From assembly GCA_009835325.1 (NCBI GenBank), contig VXWP01000013.1:1-51350 (forward strand): a DNA stretch of 51,350 nt, written 5' to 3'. This DNA comes from Gemmatimonadota bacterium. GTDB lineage: Bacteria > JAAXHH01. How positions within the stretch are numbered: the first letter of the stretch is position 1; the number at the start of each line of letters is the position of its first letter. Both the position numbers and the translations under genes were made by a program. The notes under the pieces were generated by a model. The model had not been told where the DNA came from, made no database searches, and saw only the letters and a program-made list of their open reading frames with translations. Of this stretch, positions 32,330 to 41,048 are shown piece after piece.

Positions 32330-33427
32330 CTATACCCCGTTCATGACCTCCCGGAACAGCTCCGAGAAGACGGCCCGGTCCCCGGGCGTGCCCACCGTGA
32401 CCCGGACCAGGCGGTCCAGTCCCGGCGCGGCGGGTTTTCTCAGGAACACGCCGCGCTCGATGAGGGTATTCATCACGGCGCCGGCCCGCTCGCCCGTACC
32501 AAAATCGAAGGCGACAAAGTTGGTCTGGGAAGGCAGCGAGGAAATCCCCGCGTCCCCGGCCAGTTCACGGTAGTCTTCCCTTCCCGCTTCCACGGCCTTA
32601 ACCACGCTCGCCACGAATTCCGGGTCGCGCAGGGACGCCAGCGCGCCGGCCTGCGCCACCAGGCTCACACCGAAATGCAGACGGACCTTGTCGAAGGTCC
32701 GGATGACGTCCCGGTGGGCGATGGCGTAACCGACCCGAGCGCCAGCCATTCCGTGGGCCTTGGAGAAGGTGCGCACCCGGATCAGCCGGGGGTCTTCCAC
32801 GTCGATGGGGAGTATGGTGTCCGGTGGCACGAAGTCGAGGTAGGCCTCGTCGAGAATGAAGAGGCAATCGGGCGGCACGCGGTCCAGGAGATCGGAGACG
32901 GCGTTGCTGCCGTAGTACGAACCCGTAGGGTTGTCCGGATTGGACAGGTAGAGGATGGAGGCTTTCTGTTTCTCGGCCAGGTCCGTCAGCGCAGCCAGAT
33001 CGTTGCGGTCGTTGCGGTAGGGCACCGTTTCCAGCCTGCCGCCGAAGCCGTCGACGTGATAGACGAAGGTGGGGTAGCATCCGAGAGACGCGGCGACCGC
33101 GTCGCCCGGGTCCATGTACATGCGGACGATCAGCCCCAGCAGGTCGTCGATCCCGGCGCCGAGGGTCACGTTCTCGATGTCCACACCATGCATCGCGGCC
33201 AGTTCGGCCCGCAGTTCATAGCCTTCCGGGTCGCAGTACCAGGCGACGCCCTGCGCGGCTTCGCTCATGGCCGCTGCGGCCCGGGGCGACACGCCGAAAG
33301 CGCTTTCGTTGGCGCCGATGCGCACCCGGAAGGCTTTTCCCTGCTGTCGTTCGATGGTCTCGGGACCTACGAAGGGGGTCACGGAAGGCAGGTTCGCTAC
33401 GATTTCGGAGTAAGGGGGTCTGGACAT
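32330..33427 (-). CDS. hisC: Histidinol-phosphate aminotransferase family (HisC-like)
   Basis: A 365-residue fold-type I PLP aminotransferase. The PLP lysine lies in TFSKAHGMAGARVGYAIA (Lys223); NPDNPTGSYY, FILDEAYLDF, the N-terminal LPSVTPFVGPETIER and the substrate-side RIGANESAFGVSP match HisC-type enzymes. It may make histidinol phosphate or act on aromatic amino acids; no other his genes are present, so the role is not fixed. The start is placed at MSRPPYSEI; a Met 12 codons upstream (33463) is possible. Longer extensions would overlap the aldolase gene. Neither start has a strong ribosome site. Downstream of the aldolase by under 50 bases on the same strand. Confidence 0.82.
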   Translation of the reverse strand: MSRPPYSEIVANLPSVTPFVGPETIERQQGKAFRVRIGANESAFGVSPRAAAAMSEAAQGVAWYCDPEGYELRAELAAMHGVDIENVTLGAGIDDLLGLIVRMYMDPGDAVAASLGCYPTFVYHVDGFGGRLETVPYRNDRNDLAALTDLAEKQKASILYLSNPDNPTGSYYGSNAVSDLLDRVPPDCLFILDEAYLDFVPPDTILPIDVEDPRLIRVRTFSKAHGMAGARVGYAIAHRDVIRTFDKVRLHFGVSLVAQAGALASLRDPEFVASVVKAVEAGREDYRELAGDAGISSLPSQTNFVAFDFGTGERAGAVMNTLIERGVFLRKPAAPGLDRLVRVTVGTPGDRAVFSELFREVMNGV

Positions 33428-33473
33428 CGGATCCGGCGCGGTCGGGCTGGCCAGTCTGGCCATGCCGGCCAGG

Positions 33474-34499
33474 CTATGCCGCGGTTTCCATGTCGGCGCT
33501 GTACGTGCCGGTCCGGGCGGCGCTGTTGCACATGGCACGGTGGTAAAAGGCTTCTTGCCCTGCTTTGAAACGGGCGGGATCTCCACCCCATGCCCGCAGC
33601 GGGGCCGCCTGCAGTGCGCGGCCGTAGGAGAAACTGAGTTCCCACGGAAGCTCGCCGAACATGCGGTTCATGGCGTTCAGATGCGCCGTGGCGGTCTCGG
33701 AGGACTGACCGCCCGACAGGAAGGCGACGCCGGGTACATCCCGCGGGATGTTACGCAGGAAATTGTTCACCGTGCGGCGCGCGACTTCCTCCACGGAAGC
33801 CTGCTCAGGACATTCCGAACCCGAGATGACCATGCTGGGTTTCAGGACGATCCCATCCAGCTTGACCTCGTGCACGGCCAGGGCCTCGAACACTTGCCGC
33901 AGCGTAACGCCGGTAACCTCGTCGCACCGGTAGATGTTATGGTCGCCGTCCATCAACACCTCGGGTTCGACGATCGGTACGATGCCGCATTCCTGGCAAA
34001 GGGCGGCGTAACGCGCGAGGGCATGGGCGTTGGCGTCGATGCATACGTCAGTGGGAATGCCTTTCCCCACGGTAATGACCGCCCGCCACTTGGCGAAAGC
34101 GGCGCCCAGCTTCCCGTACCTGGTAAGGCGCGCGCGCAGGCCGTCGAGCCCCTCGGTGACTTTCTCACCGGGGAAACCGGCCAGGTCATGGATGCCGGTA
34201 TCCACCTTGATTCCCGGAATCACGCCTTTGTCGGACAACAGTCTGGGAAAGGGCGTTTCGGCTTCGTCCAGGGCTTTCTGGCGCAGGGTCTCGTCGTAGA
34301 GGATGACGCCGCTTATGAATTGCTCCATGCCTTCGGTGGTGAACAGCATGTGCCGGTAGGCGCGGCGGTTCTCCTTTGTCGAGGGCAGTCCGATGGCGTT
34401 GAACCGGCTCCTGATGGTGCCGCTGCTTTCGTCCGCGGCCAGGATCCCCTTGTCCGGGGCGACCATGGCACGGGCGATCTCATTCAGTTTGGAAGGCAT
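33474..34499 (-). CDS. Fructose-bisphosphate aldolase, class I
   Basis: A 341-residue glycolytic class I (Schiff-base) aldolase, interconverting fructose 1,6-bisphosphate with glyceraldehyde 3-phosphate and dihydroxyacetone phosphate. The catalytic lysine is in DGIVLKPSMV (Lys220); GILAADESSGTI near the N-terminus, AKWRAVI (Lys137), PIVEPEVL (Glu178, Glu180) and FLSGGQSSETAT are the family motifs. This is the animal/plant-type class I enzyme, without a metal site. GAGGAG lies about 12 bases before the ATG. It is divergent from the FGGY kinase and upstream of the HisC-like gene. Confidence 0.95.
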   Translation of the reverse strand: MPSKLNEIARAMVAPDKGILAADESSGTIRSRFNAIGLPSTKENRRAYRHMLFTTEGMEQFISGVILYDETLRQKALDEAETPFPRLLSDKGVIPGIKVDTGIHDLAGFPGEKVTEGLDGLRARLTRYGKLGAAFAKWRAVITVGKGIPTDVCIDANAHALARYAALCQECGIVPIVEPEVLMDGDHNIYRCDEVTGVTLRQVFEALAVHEVKLDGIVLKPSMVISGSECPEQASVEEVARRTVNNFLRNIPRDVPGVAFLSGGQSSETATAHLNAMNRMFGELPWELSFSYGRALQAAPLRAWGGDPARFKAGQEAFYHRAMCNSAARTGTYSADMETAA

Positions 34500-34568
34500 C
34501 TTCTGTTGTAACTCCTCGACCGGTTTACTTCATTCCTACTCCGAGTGTCCACTGTAGCGTGGATCGGT

Positions 34569-34597
34569 AAAAAACGCGCCTGAAGCCCGTCTGTCAA
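34569..34597 (-). promoter_or_regulatory. Candidate minus-strand promoter of the aldolase gene
   Basis: On the minus strand, a perfect TTGACA (34592-34597) is followed after 17 bases by TTTTTT (34569-34574), a poor -10. It is about 70 bases before the aldolase ATG. Confidence 0.35.
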
Positions 34598-34623
34598 TCC
34601 TTTCTTGGCCGCTCGCTTTTGGC

Positions 34624-34652
34624 TTGAATCGCGATCCACCCGACCATATAAT
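34624..34652 (+). promoter_or_regulatory. Predicted promoter of the FGGY kinase gene
   Basis: TTGAAT (34624-34629), 17-bp spacer, perfect TATAAT (34647-34652) about 108 bases before the kinase ATG, in the divergent region shared with the aldolase gene. Confidence 0.55.
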
Positions 34653-34760
34653 ACCGCCTGCGGACATTAACCGCTCCCCGCTCCGCGTCCGATGATCACA
34701 GCCGGACCGCCCGGCGCCAGGACGCGGTGAATTCATTGATCAGAATGTCAGGCCTCGTCC

Positions 34761-36287
34761 ATGCCCCGCGTCAGTGATCAGCCGTTCCCCGACCCGACTC
34801 CGTCGCCCCGCGTGCTGGCCATCGACATCGGCACGTCGTCCGTACGGGCGATCCTCTTCGACCGGACGGCCCGGATCGCATCCCCCGCCTTTCAAAAAAC
34901 CTACGACATGGATACCACGCCGGACGGCGGTGTTCACATCGACGCGGACCGCCTGGCGGCGGAGGTGGCTTCGGTGCTCGACGACTTCTGTGCCTGGGGC
35001 GGACAGGCAACGGGCGGCCATCCCATGGGCGGCCATCCCGCGATCGACGGCGTGGCCATGACCACGTTCTGGCACAACGTCGTGGGCGTGGAGGGAGACC
35101 GCGCCGTGACCCCGCTGATCAGCTGGGCCGACACGCGGCCGGGGACGGCCATCCCCGAGCTGGCTGAGCGTCTCGACGCCGCAGCCACACACGGGCGCAC
35201 CGGGTGCGTGCTCCACGCGTCCTATTTGCCCGCCAAAATATGCTGGTTCGCCCGGACCGATCCCGATACGTTCGCCCGGGTGGAACGCTGGATGTCCATC
35301 GGCGAATACCTCTTCCTCAGGTGGTTCGGCGCGCCGGCCTGCAGCGTTTCCATGGCATCCGGCACCGGGTTGTTCAACGCCCACCGATGCGACTGGGACG
35401 ACGAGACGCTGGCCGTGCTGCCGGTGGAACGGGACCAGCTGACGCTAATAAGTGACGTGGACGAACCGGTACGGGGCCTGAAGGACGAATTTGCTTCCCG
35501 CTGGCCCGTCCTGGCAGGAGCGTCCTGGTATCCCGCCATCGGCGATGGAGCCTGCAACAACATCGGCAGCGGTTGCGTGGACGAGGACCGCATCGCCCTG
35601 ATGGTGGGCACTTCCGGCGCCATGCGGGTCATGCGGCGTGTCCAGGAGTTCTCGATCCCGGAGGGCCTGTGGTGTTACCGGTCGGACCGCCGCAGGATCC
35701 TCATGGGCGGCGCCCTGAGCAACGGCGGTAACGTCTACGGATGGATGCTCGACACGCTGCGCCTCGCCGGCGAACAGCAAGTCGAACGGGACCTGGGCGG
35801 GATGTCGCCGGACAGCCACGGCCTTACGGTGCTGCCCTTCTGGGCGGGCGAACGCAGCCCGGGCTGGCACGACGCCGCCAGGGCGGCCATTACCGGCATG
35901 ACGCTCCACACCACGCCGTTGGACGTCATGCGGGCCAGCCTGGAGGCCACGGCCTACTGTTTCGCGAATATCCACGACCGGTTGCGGTCGATCTGGGGAG
36001 ATGCCGGCGAAATCGTCGCTTCGGGCGCGGGCCTGCTGCAGTCGCCCGTCTGGATGCAGATGCTGGCCGACGTACTGGAACGGCCCATCACCGCCTCCAC
36101 CGTGACCGAGGCCTCGAGCCGCGGCGCCGCGCTGCTGGCGTTGGAGGCCTCCGGCGCGCTGGAAGACCTGGCCGCCGCGCCGGTACCCCTGGGAAAGACC
36201 TATGCACCGGATCCGGCGAACCGCGACCGCTACCGGGAAGCGATGAAACGGCAGCAGGATCTGTACGATATGATGATGGACAGTTGA
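34761..36287 (+). CDS. FGGY-family carbohydrate kinase (gluconokinase-like)
   Basis: A 508-residue FGGY sugar kinase. Domain 1 starts with VLAIDIGTSSVRAILFD (phosphate-1 loop). The hinge and second-domain signatures are GDGACNNIGSG, VGTSGAMRVM, GGALSNGGNVYGWM and IVASGAGLLQSPVWMQMLADVL. The pattern most resembles gluconate kinases; xylulose or another sugar acid cannot be excluded. The 15-bp unit encoding GGHPM is tandemly duplicated at 35013-35039. Transketolase follows 104 bases downstream, consistent with a route from gluconate into the pentose phosphate pathway. Confidence 0.85.
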   Translation: MPRVSDQPFPDPTPSPRVLAIDIGTSSVRAILFDRTARIASPAFQKTYDMDTTPDGGVHIDADRLAAEVASVLDDFCAWGGQATGGHPMGGHPAIDGVAMTTFWHNVVGVEGDRAVTPLISWADTRPGTAIPELAERLDAAATHGRTGCVLHASYLPAKICWFARTDPDTFARVERWMSIGEYLFLRWFGAPACSVSMASGTGLFNAHRCDWDDETLAVLPVERDQLTLISDVDEPVRGLKDEFASRWPVLAGASWYPAIGDGACNNIGSGCVDEDRIALMVGTSGAMRVMRRVQEFSIPEGLWCYRSDRRRILMGGALSNGGNVYGWMLDTLRLAGEQQVERDLGGMSPDSHGLTVLPFWAGERSPGWHDAARAAITGMTLHTTPLDVMRASLEATAYCFANIHDRLRSIWGDAGEIVASGAGLLQSPVWMQMLADVLERPITASTVTEASSRGAALLALEASGALEDLAAAPVPLGKTYAPDPANRDRYREAMKRQQDLYDMMMDS

Positions 36288-36391
36288 AGGGCCGGGTTGT
36301 ATCTTAGCGGGCGTCTGAAACTGGCGAACTTGAACAAACGAACCACATTAACGAGCCGCATATAAAACCCGAACCGAAAAGGACGCGAACC

Positions 36392-38446
36392 GTGTCTGTA
36401 AACGATCTGGAGCAACGATGCATCAACACTATACGCATGCTGGCCGTCGACGCCGTCCAGCAGGCCAACAGCGGCCACCCGGGCCTTCCCATGGAAGCCG
36501 CGCCCATCGCCTACGTGCTGTGGACGCGCCTCATGCGGTACAACCCGAAGAACCCCGACTGGCCGAACCGCGACCGCTTCGTGCTCTCCGGCGGGCACGG
36601 GTCCATGCTGCTCTACGCCATGCTGCATCTCACCGGTTACGACCTCTCCCTCGATGAGATCAGGAACTTCCGGCAGTGGGAAAGCCAGACGCCCGGCCAT
36701 CCCGAGTACGGCGATACGCCCGGCGTGGAGACCACCACGGGACCGCTCGGACAGGGCATCGCGAACGCCGTGGGCATGGCCATGGCCGAGGCCCACCTGG
36801 CGGCGCGGTACAACCGCCCCGGCCACGAGATCGTCGACCACTACACCTATGTCATCGCCAGCGACGGCGACATGATGGAGGGCGTCGCCTCCGAGGCCTG
36901 CTCCCTCGCGGGGCACCTCGGCCTGGGCAAGCTGATCGTCCTCTACCTGGACAACAGCATCACGATCGACGGCGGCACGGACCTGGCCTTCTCGGAGAAC
37001 ACGGGCCTGCGCTTCGACTCCTACGGGTGGCACGTGCAGCGGGTCCTGGACGGCAACGACCTCGCCCGGGTCGAAGCCGCGGTCGAAATGGCGCGGAACG
37101 AGACGGATCGACCCTCGATCATCGTGTGCCGCACGGTCATCGGCTACGGCAGTCCCAACAAGGCCGGTACGTCCAAGGCCCACGGCGAGCCCCTCGGCGA
37201 AGAGGAAGTCGAACTGACCAAGCAAAACCTCGGGTGGCCGTTGAAACCCAAGTTCCTGGTCCCGGAGGACGTGCGCGCCTGGTTCCAGCAGATGGTCCCA
37301 TACGGCAAGGGCTGGGAACTGGCCTGGCGTCAGGCCGTGGATGCCTATGCGACCGCCTTTCCCGAACTGGCGGAGACCTGGAAACGGGCCATGGACGGGG
37401 AACTGCCGGCCGGCTGGGACGAAAACCTCCCGACCTTTTCGCCCGACCAGGGGGACATGGCCACGCGGCAGGCGTCCGGCGTGACCATCAACGCGCTATC
37501 CCGGCGCATCCCGGGCCTGCTGGGCGGTTCGGCGGACCTGGCCGGGTCCAACAACACCATGGTGGAAGCCGAATCGAACTACGCCTCCGGAAACTACGCG
37601 GGCCGCAACCTGCACTTCGGCGTGCGCGAACACGCCATGGCCTCCGCGCTGAACGGGATGACGCTCCACGGGGGCCTGCGACCCTACGCCGGCACGTTCC
37701 TTGTGTTCTCGGACTACATGCGGCCGGCCATTCGCCTGGCGGCCCTCATGGGCATCGCGCCGGTCTACGTCTTCACCCACGACAGCGTGGGACTGGGCGA
37801 GGACGGTCCGACCCACCAGCCCATCGAGCACTACATGGCGCTGCGGGCCATCCCCAACCTCACCCTGATCCGCCCCGCCGACGCCGCCGAGACCGCGGAA
37901 GCGTGGGTGGCCGCGCTAAGGCGCACGGACGGCCCCGTCGCCCTGGCCCTGACCCGGCAGAAGCTCCCCGTGCTGAACCGGGAAGGACACGGTGTGGCAC
38001 CCGCCGAGGGTCTGGCACCCGCCAGGGGTCTGGCGTCCGCCGACGGCCTGCACCGGGGCGCCTACGTCCTCGCCGATGCCGACGGAACGCCGGACGTGAT
38101 CATCATCGCTTCCGGTTCGGAGGTCTACCTGGCGCTCGAGGCACGGGAGACGCTGGCCGGTGACGGGGTGGCCGCGCGCGTGGTCAGCATGCCGAGTTGG
38201 GAACTGTTTGAAGCGCAGGCCGAGGAATACCGGGAGTCCGTGCTCCCGGCGTCGGTCACCGCGCGCCTGGCCGTGGAACCCGGCGTCACGCTGGGCTGGG
38301 AACGGTACGTGGGCTCGCGGGGCGACGTCATCGGCCTGGAACGCTTCGGCGCATCGGCGCCTTACCAGGACGTGTTCGAGCACCTGGGCTTCACGGCGGA
38401 AAACATCGCCGGCAGGGCGAAGGCGCTGATCGGTGCAGGCGGGTAA
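36392..38446 (+). CDS. tkt: Transketolase
   Basis: A 684-residue TPP-dependent transketolase of the non-oxidative pentose phosphate pathway. The TPP domain shows [37 protein letters not shown] and the metal motif [10 protein letters not shown] with [11 protein letters not shown]. The Pyr domain has [12 protein letters not shown] (activating Glu), [15 protein letters not shown] and [12 protein letters not shown]. The start is GTG, with AAAAGGA about 9 bases upstream. Three tandem 18-bp units (37991-38044, residues 534-551: [18 protein letters not shown]) form an extra loop between TRQKLPVL and YVLADADG. Convergent with the two-domain GNAT gene, 15 bases apart. Confidence 0.95.
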   Translation: MSVNDLEQRCINTIRMLAVDAVQQANSGHPGLPMEAAPIAYVLWTRLMRYNPKNPDWPNRDRFVLSGGHGSMLLYAMLHLTGYDLSLDEIRNFRQWESQTPGHPEYGDTPGVETTTGPLGQGIANAVGMAMAEAHLAARYNRPGHEIVDHYTYVIASDGDMMEGVASEACSLAGHLGLGKLIVLYLDNSITIDGGTDLAFSENTGLRFDSYGWHVQRVLDGNDLARVEAAVEMARNETDRPSIIVCRTVIGYGSPNKAGTSKAHGEPLGEEEVELTKQNLGWPLKPKFLVPEDVRAWFQQMVPYGKGWELAWRQAVDAYATAFPELAETWKRAMDGELPAGWDENLPTFSPDQGDMATRQASGVTINALSRRIPGLLGGSADLAGSNNTMVEAESNYASGNYAGRNLHFGVREHAMASALNGMTLHGGLRPYAGTFLVFSDYMRPAIRLAALMGIAPVYVFTHDSVGLGEDGPTHQPIEHYMALRAIPNLTLIRPADAAETAEAWVAALRRTDGPVALALTRQKLPVLNREGHGVAPAEGLAPARGLASADGLHRGAYVLADADGTPDVIIIASGSEVYLALEARETLAGDGVAARVVSMPSWELFEAQAEEYRESVLPASVTARLAVEPGVTLGWERYVGSRGDVIGLERFGASAPYQDVFEHLGFTAENIAGRAKALIGAGG

Positions 38447-38448
38447 TC

Positions 38449-38478
38449 AGAGCCCGACCTCCTAGAACCCGACTTCCT
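38449..38478. repeat. 15-bp tandem duplication across the GNAT stop codon
   Basis: AGAGCCCGACCTCCT (38449-38463) and AGAACCCGACTTCCT (38464-38478) match at 13 of 15 positions. The second copy encodes the C-terminal KEVGF of the GNAT protein and the first runs over and past its stop codon, so the duplication may have moved or protected the stop. Confidence 0.6.
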
Positions 38479-39466
38479 TGAACACCTCCAGCGGTATCTC
38501 CCGCTCAAAATCCTTGAAATACTGGTAGTTGGTGTCTACGACCCGGTACCCCATGTTGGTGTACAGGAGAATGGGCCGGGGGCTGCCCGTGTTCGCCTGG
38601 GTGGTAGCGTGGCGGTATCCGAGCTGGCGCATTTCCCTGAGCAGCACTTCCATCATGTACCGCCCGAACCCCTTGCCCTGCTCTCCCTCGCTGACCCGTC
38701 CTCCCACCGGGCTGCCTTCGATGGAGAACCACGGGATGTAGAAGGTATCCTGCGCCAGAGACGACCGGCAGAAATCCCCCAGCGACTGGGCGAATCCCTG
38801 GCCGATGCACTGGTCTCCCCGGAAGAGCTGGAACTCCATGTTGGGCAGCCTGCCGCGTCCGGGCTTGACGTCGAACCGCGTGGTCACACCGGGATCCGTC
38901 AGTACGGGATCGGGTACCTCGAAATCCGGGAGTTCGAGGAGGATGATCCCCCGCGTAATACGGTAATCGTTTATGCAGAGCAGGGCGCCGACATGGGCCA
39001 TCCGGTCGGATTGGAACGCGTGGCAGAAGCGATGGAACCGGTATCCGAAGTAGCTGAAGGCCCGAATCTGGCCGACACCGAAATCCCGCAGGCGCGCTTC
39101 CGCCGCTTCCAGCAGCGCCTGCCCGGCCGGCCTTGCCCCAGCCCGGTAGTGTAAGAAGCGGATGAGACCTATGCGGTCCTCCAGCAGCTCCTCAATCGGA
39201 TGAAGTCCGATGCGGTCTTCCTCCTCGCCCTTGCGGCAGATGGCCACGTGGGCGAATCCCGCGACGTCGCCGCCGTCGTCTTCCACCACCAGGATCGACT
39301 CTTCAGACAGGTCTTCGTAGGGCCTGTCCTCCTCTTCATGCCACAGAACACCGGTCCGGAATTCATCCTCGGTGACCGGATAGCAGTACGGCATCCCGGA
39401 GAACTGTTCATTGTAGAAGTCCGTCAGGACGGACGCCTGGTCGAGTTCGAGGGTGCTGATTTTCAT
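38462..39466 (-). CDS. GNAT acetyltransferase, two-domain
   Basis: A 334-residue protein with two GNAT-like halves. The C-terminal half carries a clear acetyl-CoA motif (SEGEQGKGFGRYMMEVLLREM, about residues 262-282) and the following TNMGYRVVDTNYQYF. The N-terminal half (about 1-150) has GNAT-like secondary structure (ILVVEDDGGDVAGFAHVAI, LLEAAEARLRDFGV) but a degenerate motif A, so only one active site is likely. Substrate unknown. It is convergent with transketolase and its start faces the serine hydrolase gene across a 267-base regulatory region. Confidence 0.8.
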   Translation of the reverse strand: MKISTLELDQASVLTDFYNEQFSGMPYCYPVTEDEFRTGVLWHEEEDRPYEDLSEESILVVEDDGGDVAGFAHVAICRKGEEEDRIGLHPIEELLEDRIGLIRFLHYRAGARPAGQALLEAAEARLRDFGVGQIRAFSYFGYRFHRFCHAFQSDRMAHVGALLCINDYRITRGIILLELPDFEVPDPVLTDPGVTTRFDVKPGRGRLPNMEFQLFRGDQCIGQGFAQSLGDFCRSSLAQDTFYIPWFSIEGSPVGGRVSEGEQGKGFGRYMMEVLLREMRQLGYRHATTQANTGSPRPILLYTNMGYRVVDTNYQYFKDFEREIPLEVFKEVGF

Positions 39467-39491
39467 GGTGGTTGGGTCCCAGGGTGATGGT

Positions 39492-39519
39492 CGTGTACCA
39501 ATGGCCGTGTTCCGATGGC
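39492..39519. repeat. 14-bp tandem duplication in the divergent region
   Basis: CGTGTACCAATGGC (39492-39505) and CGTGTTCCGATGGC (39506-39519) match at 12 of 14 positions, just upstream of the GNAT gene. Confidence 0.6.
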
Positions 39520-39621
39520 TGTACTTGTCGGGGCACTTGACTGATACAAATTTGGATGCATGGATACGGACCTGCTTGAGGGTTCTTGGTCGGAATCCGG
39601 TTCACGGTGTTTCTGCAATTA

Positions 39622-39660
39622 AGCGTGAATAGCACGCATTTACACGGGTAAATTCACGCT
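39622..39660. promoter_or_regulatory. AGCGTGAAT inverted repeat upstream of serine hydrolase promoter
   Basis: AGCGTGAAT (39622-39630) and its exact reverse complement ATTCACGCT (39652-39660) flank a 21-bp spacer, ending 3 bases before the -35 box. A further GCGTG/CACGC pair (39623-39637) and an AACGTGAAC inside the promoter spacer (from 39674) repeat the same core, suggesting a regulator binding array. Confidence 0.5.
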
Positions 39661-39663
39661 AAA

Positions 39664-39692
39664 TTGACAATATAACGTGAACAGATTAGTAT
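39664..39692 (+). promoter_or_regulatory. Sigma-70-type promoter of the serine hydrolase gene
   Basis: A perfect TTGACA (39664-39669), 17-bp spacer and TAGTAT (39687-39692), about 42 bases before the ATG. The best -35 in the window. Confidence 0.6.
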
Positions 39693-39733
39693 AACCGCAT
39701 CGCCTCTACAACCCCCCTAAAGGAACGGAAATC

Positions 39734-41041
39734 ATGTTGTCAATATGGTCAATTTATAAATTCCGCATTCTACTACCTCTGCTCGCGGCGTCGCTCCTCT
39801 GCGTACCCGCCGCGCTTACCGCGCCGCGGGTCTTCGCCCAATCCTTTGTCCAGGCCACCCCCGAGAAGGTCGGCGTGTCCTCCGATCGGCTGGCGCGCAT
39901 CGATGCGGCGCTTGAAGCCTATGTCGAGGAAGAACGCCTCCCGGGCGCCGCGCTCGTGATCGGGCGGCGCGGGCACGTGGTCTACGCCAAGGCCTTCGGC
40001 TACCGGGACCGCGAGGCGGGGGAGCCGCTCGAGATCACGGACCTGTTCCGCATCGCTTCTCAGACCAAGGCGGTCATCTCGGTGGGCGTGATGATCCTCC
40101 AGGAGCAGGGGCGTCTGTTGATCGACCAGGACCTGGGCGACTTCATTCCCGAGTTCGACAGCACGACCGTCGCCGTTGCAACCGGGGACGGGGGCTACGA
40201 GGTGGTCCCCGCAGATCGCAAGATCACCGTACGCGACCTGCTCACCCACACCGCCGGCATCGGGTACGGGTGGGGCCCCGGCACCCGGGCCTGGGAGGAG
40301 GCCGGCATCGTGGGCTGGTATTTCGCGGACCGCGAAGAACCGATTGCCGATACCGTCGAGCGCATGGCGGATCTGCCCATGGCTGGCCAGCCGGGAGGGG
40401 CATTCGTGTACGGCTACGCCACGGATATCCTGGGCGTGGTGATCGAGCGAGCCTCCGGCATGCCGCTGGACGAATTCCTGCGGGTCGAGATCCTCGAGCC
40501 GCTGGGCATGGTTGACACGCACTTCTACGTGCCGCCGGAGAAAGCGGAACGGCTCACCGTCGTGTACTCGGTAACGGATGAAAAGGGGATGGAGCGCGCG
40601 CCTGATCCGGGCCACATGGTCGGACAGGGCATGTACCTCGAGGGACCGCGCAAGAGCTTCTCGGGCGGCGCGGGACTCGTGTCCACGCCGGGAGACTACG
40701 CCCGCTTTCTCGAGGCGCTCCGGCGCGGGGGCACGCTGGACGGGGCGCGCATCCTGTCGCCCAAGACCGTGGAGCTCATGACCGTCGATCATGTGCACGA
40801 CGCGTGGCAGGGCGACGGCGGCGGGTTCGGCCTGGGGTTCGGTATTACGGAGGAGATCGGCTGGAGCGGCCTGCCGGGTTCTCCGGGCGCCTACAACTGG
40901 GGAGGAGCCTATCACTCCACGTACTGGGTCGATCCGGTAGAGGAACTGGTGGTTTCCTACATGACGCAGGTCATCCCCGCCCAGGGTCTTGACGACCATC
41001 AGCGCATCCGGGCGCTCGTCTACCAGGCGCTGGTGGACTGA
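39734..41041 (+). CDS. Secreted serine hydrolase, beta-lactamase/class C (DD-peptidase-like) family
   Basis: A 435-residue exported protein. The signal peptide covers about residues 1-36, ending FAQ. The serine-lysine motif is SQTK (Ser109, Lys112) in LFRIASQTKAVISVGVM. ITVRDLLTHTAGIGYG, the Tyr-containing VYGYATDILG and the C-terminal GGAYHSTYWVDP (replacing the K-T-G strand) mark the broad beta-lactamase-related esterase/peptidase family. Proteins of this subgroup are usually esterases or peptidases, not antibiotic resistance enzymes. It has its own promoter with nearby inverted repeats and is convergent with the M24 peptidase gene, with 7 bases between the stops. Confidence 0.87.
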   Translation: MLSIWSIYKFRILLPLLAASLLCVPAALTAPRVFAQSFVQATPEKVGVSSDRLARIDAALEAYVEEERLPGAALVIGRRGHVVYAKAFGYRDREAGEPLEITDLFRIASQTKAVISVGVMILQEQGRLLIDQDLGDFIPEFDSTTVAVATGDGGYEVVPADRKITVRDLLTHTAGIGYGWGPGTRAWEEAGIVGWYFADREEPIADTVERMADLPMAGQPGGAFVYGYATDILGVVIERASGMPLDEFLRVEILEPLGMVDTHFYVPPEKAERLTVVYSVTDEKGMERAPDPGHMVGQGMYLEGPRKSFSGGAGLVSTPGDYARFLEALRRGGTLDGARILSPKTVELMTVDHVHDAWQGDGGGFGLGFGITEEIGWSGLPGSPGAYNWGGAYHSTYWVDPVEELVVSYMTQVIPAQGLDDHQRIRALVYQALVD

Positions 41042-41048
41042 AGCGGCG

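Noticed and set aside
39734-41041. Antibiotic-resistance beta-lactamase
   Set aside because: Has SxxK but lacks the KTG-type third motif of true class C enzymes; fits the broad esterase/peptidase relatives.
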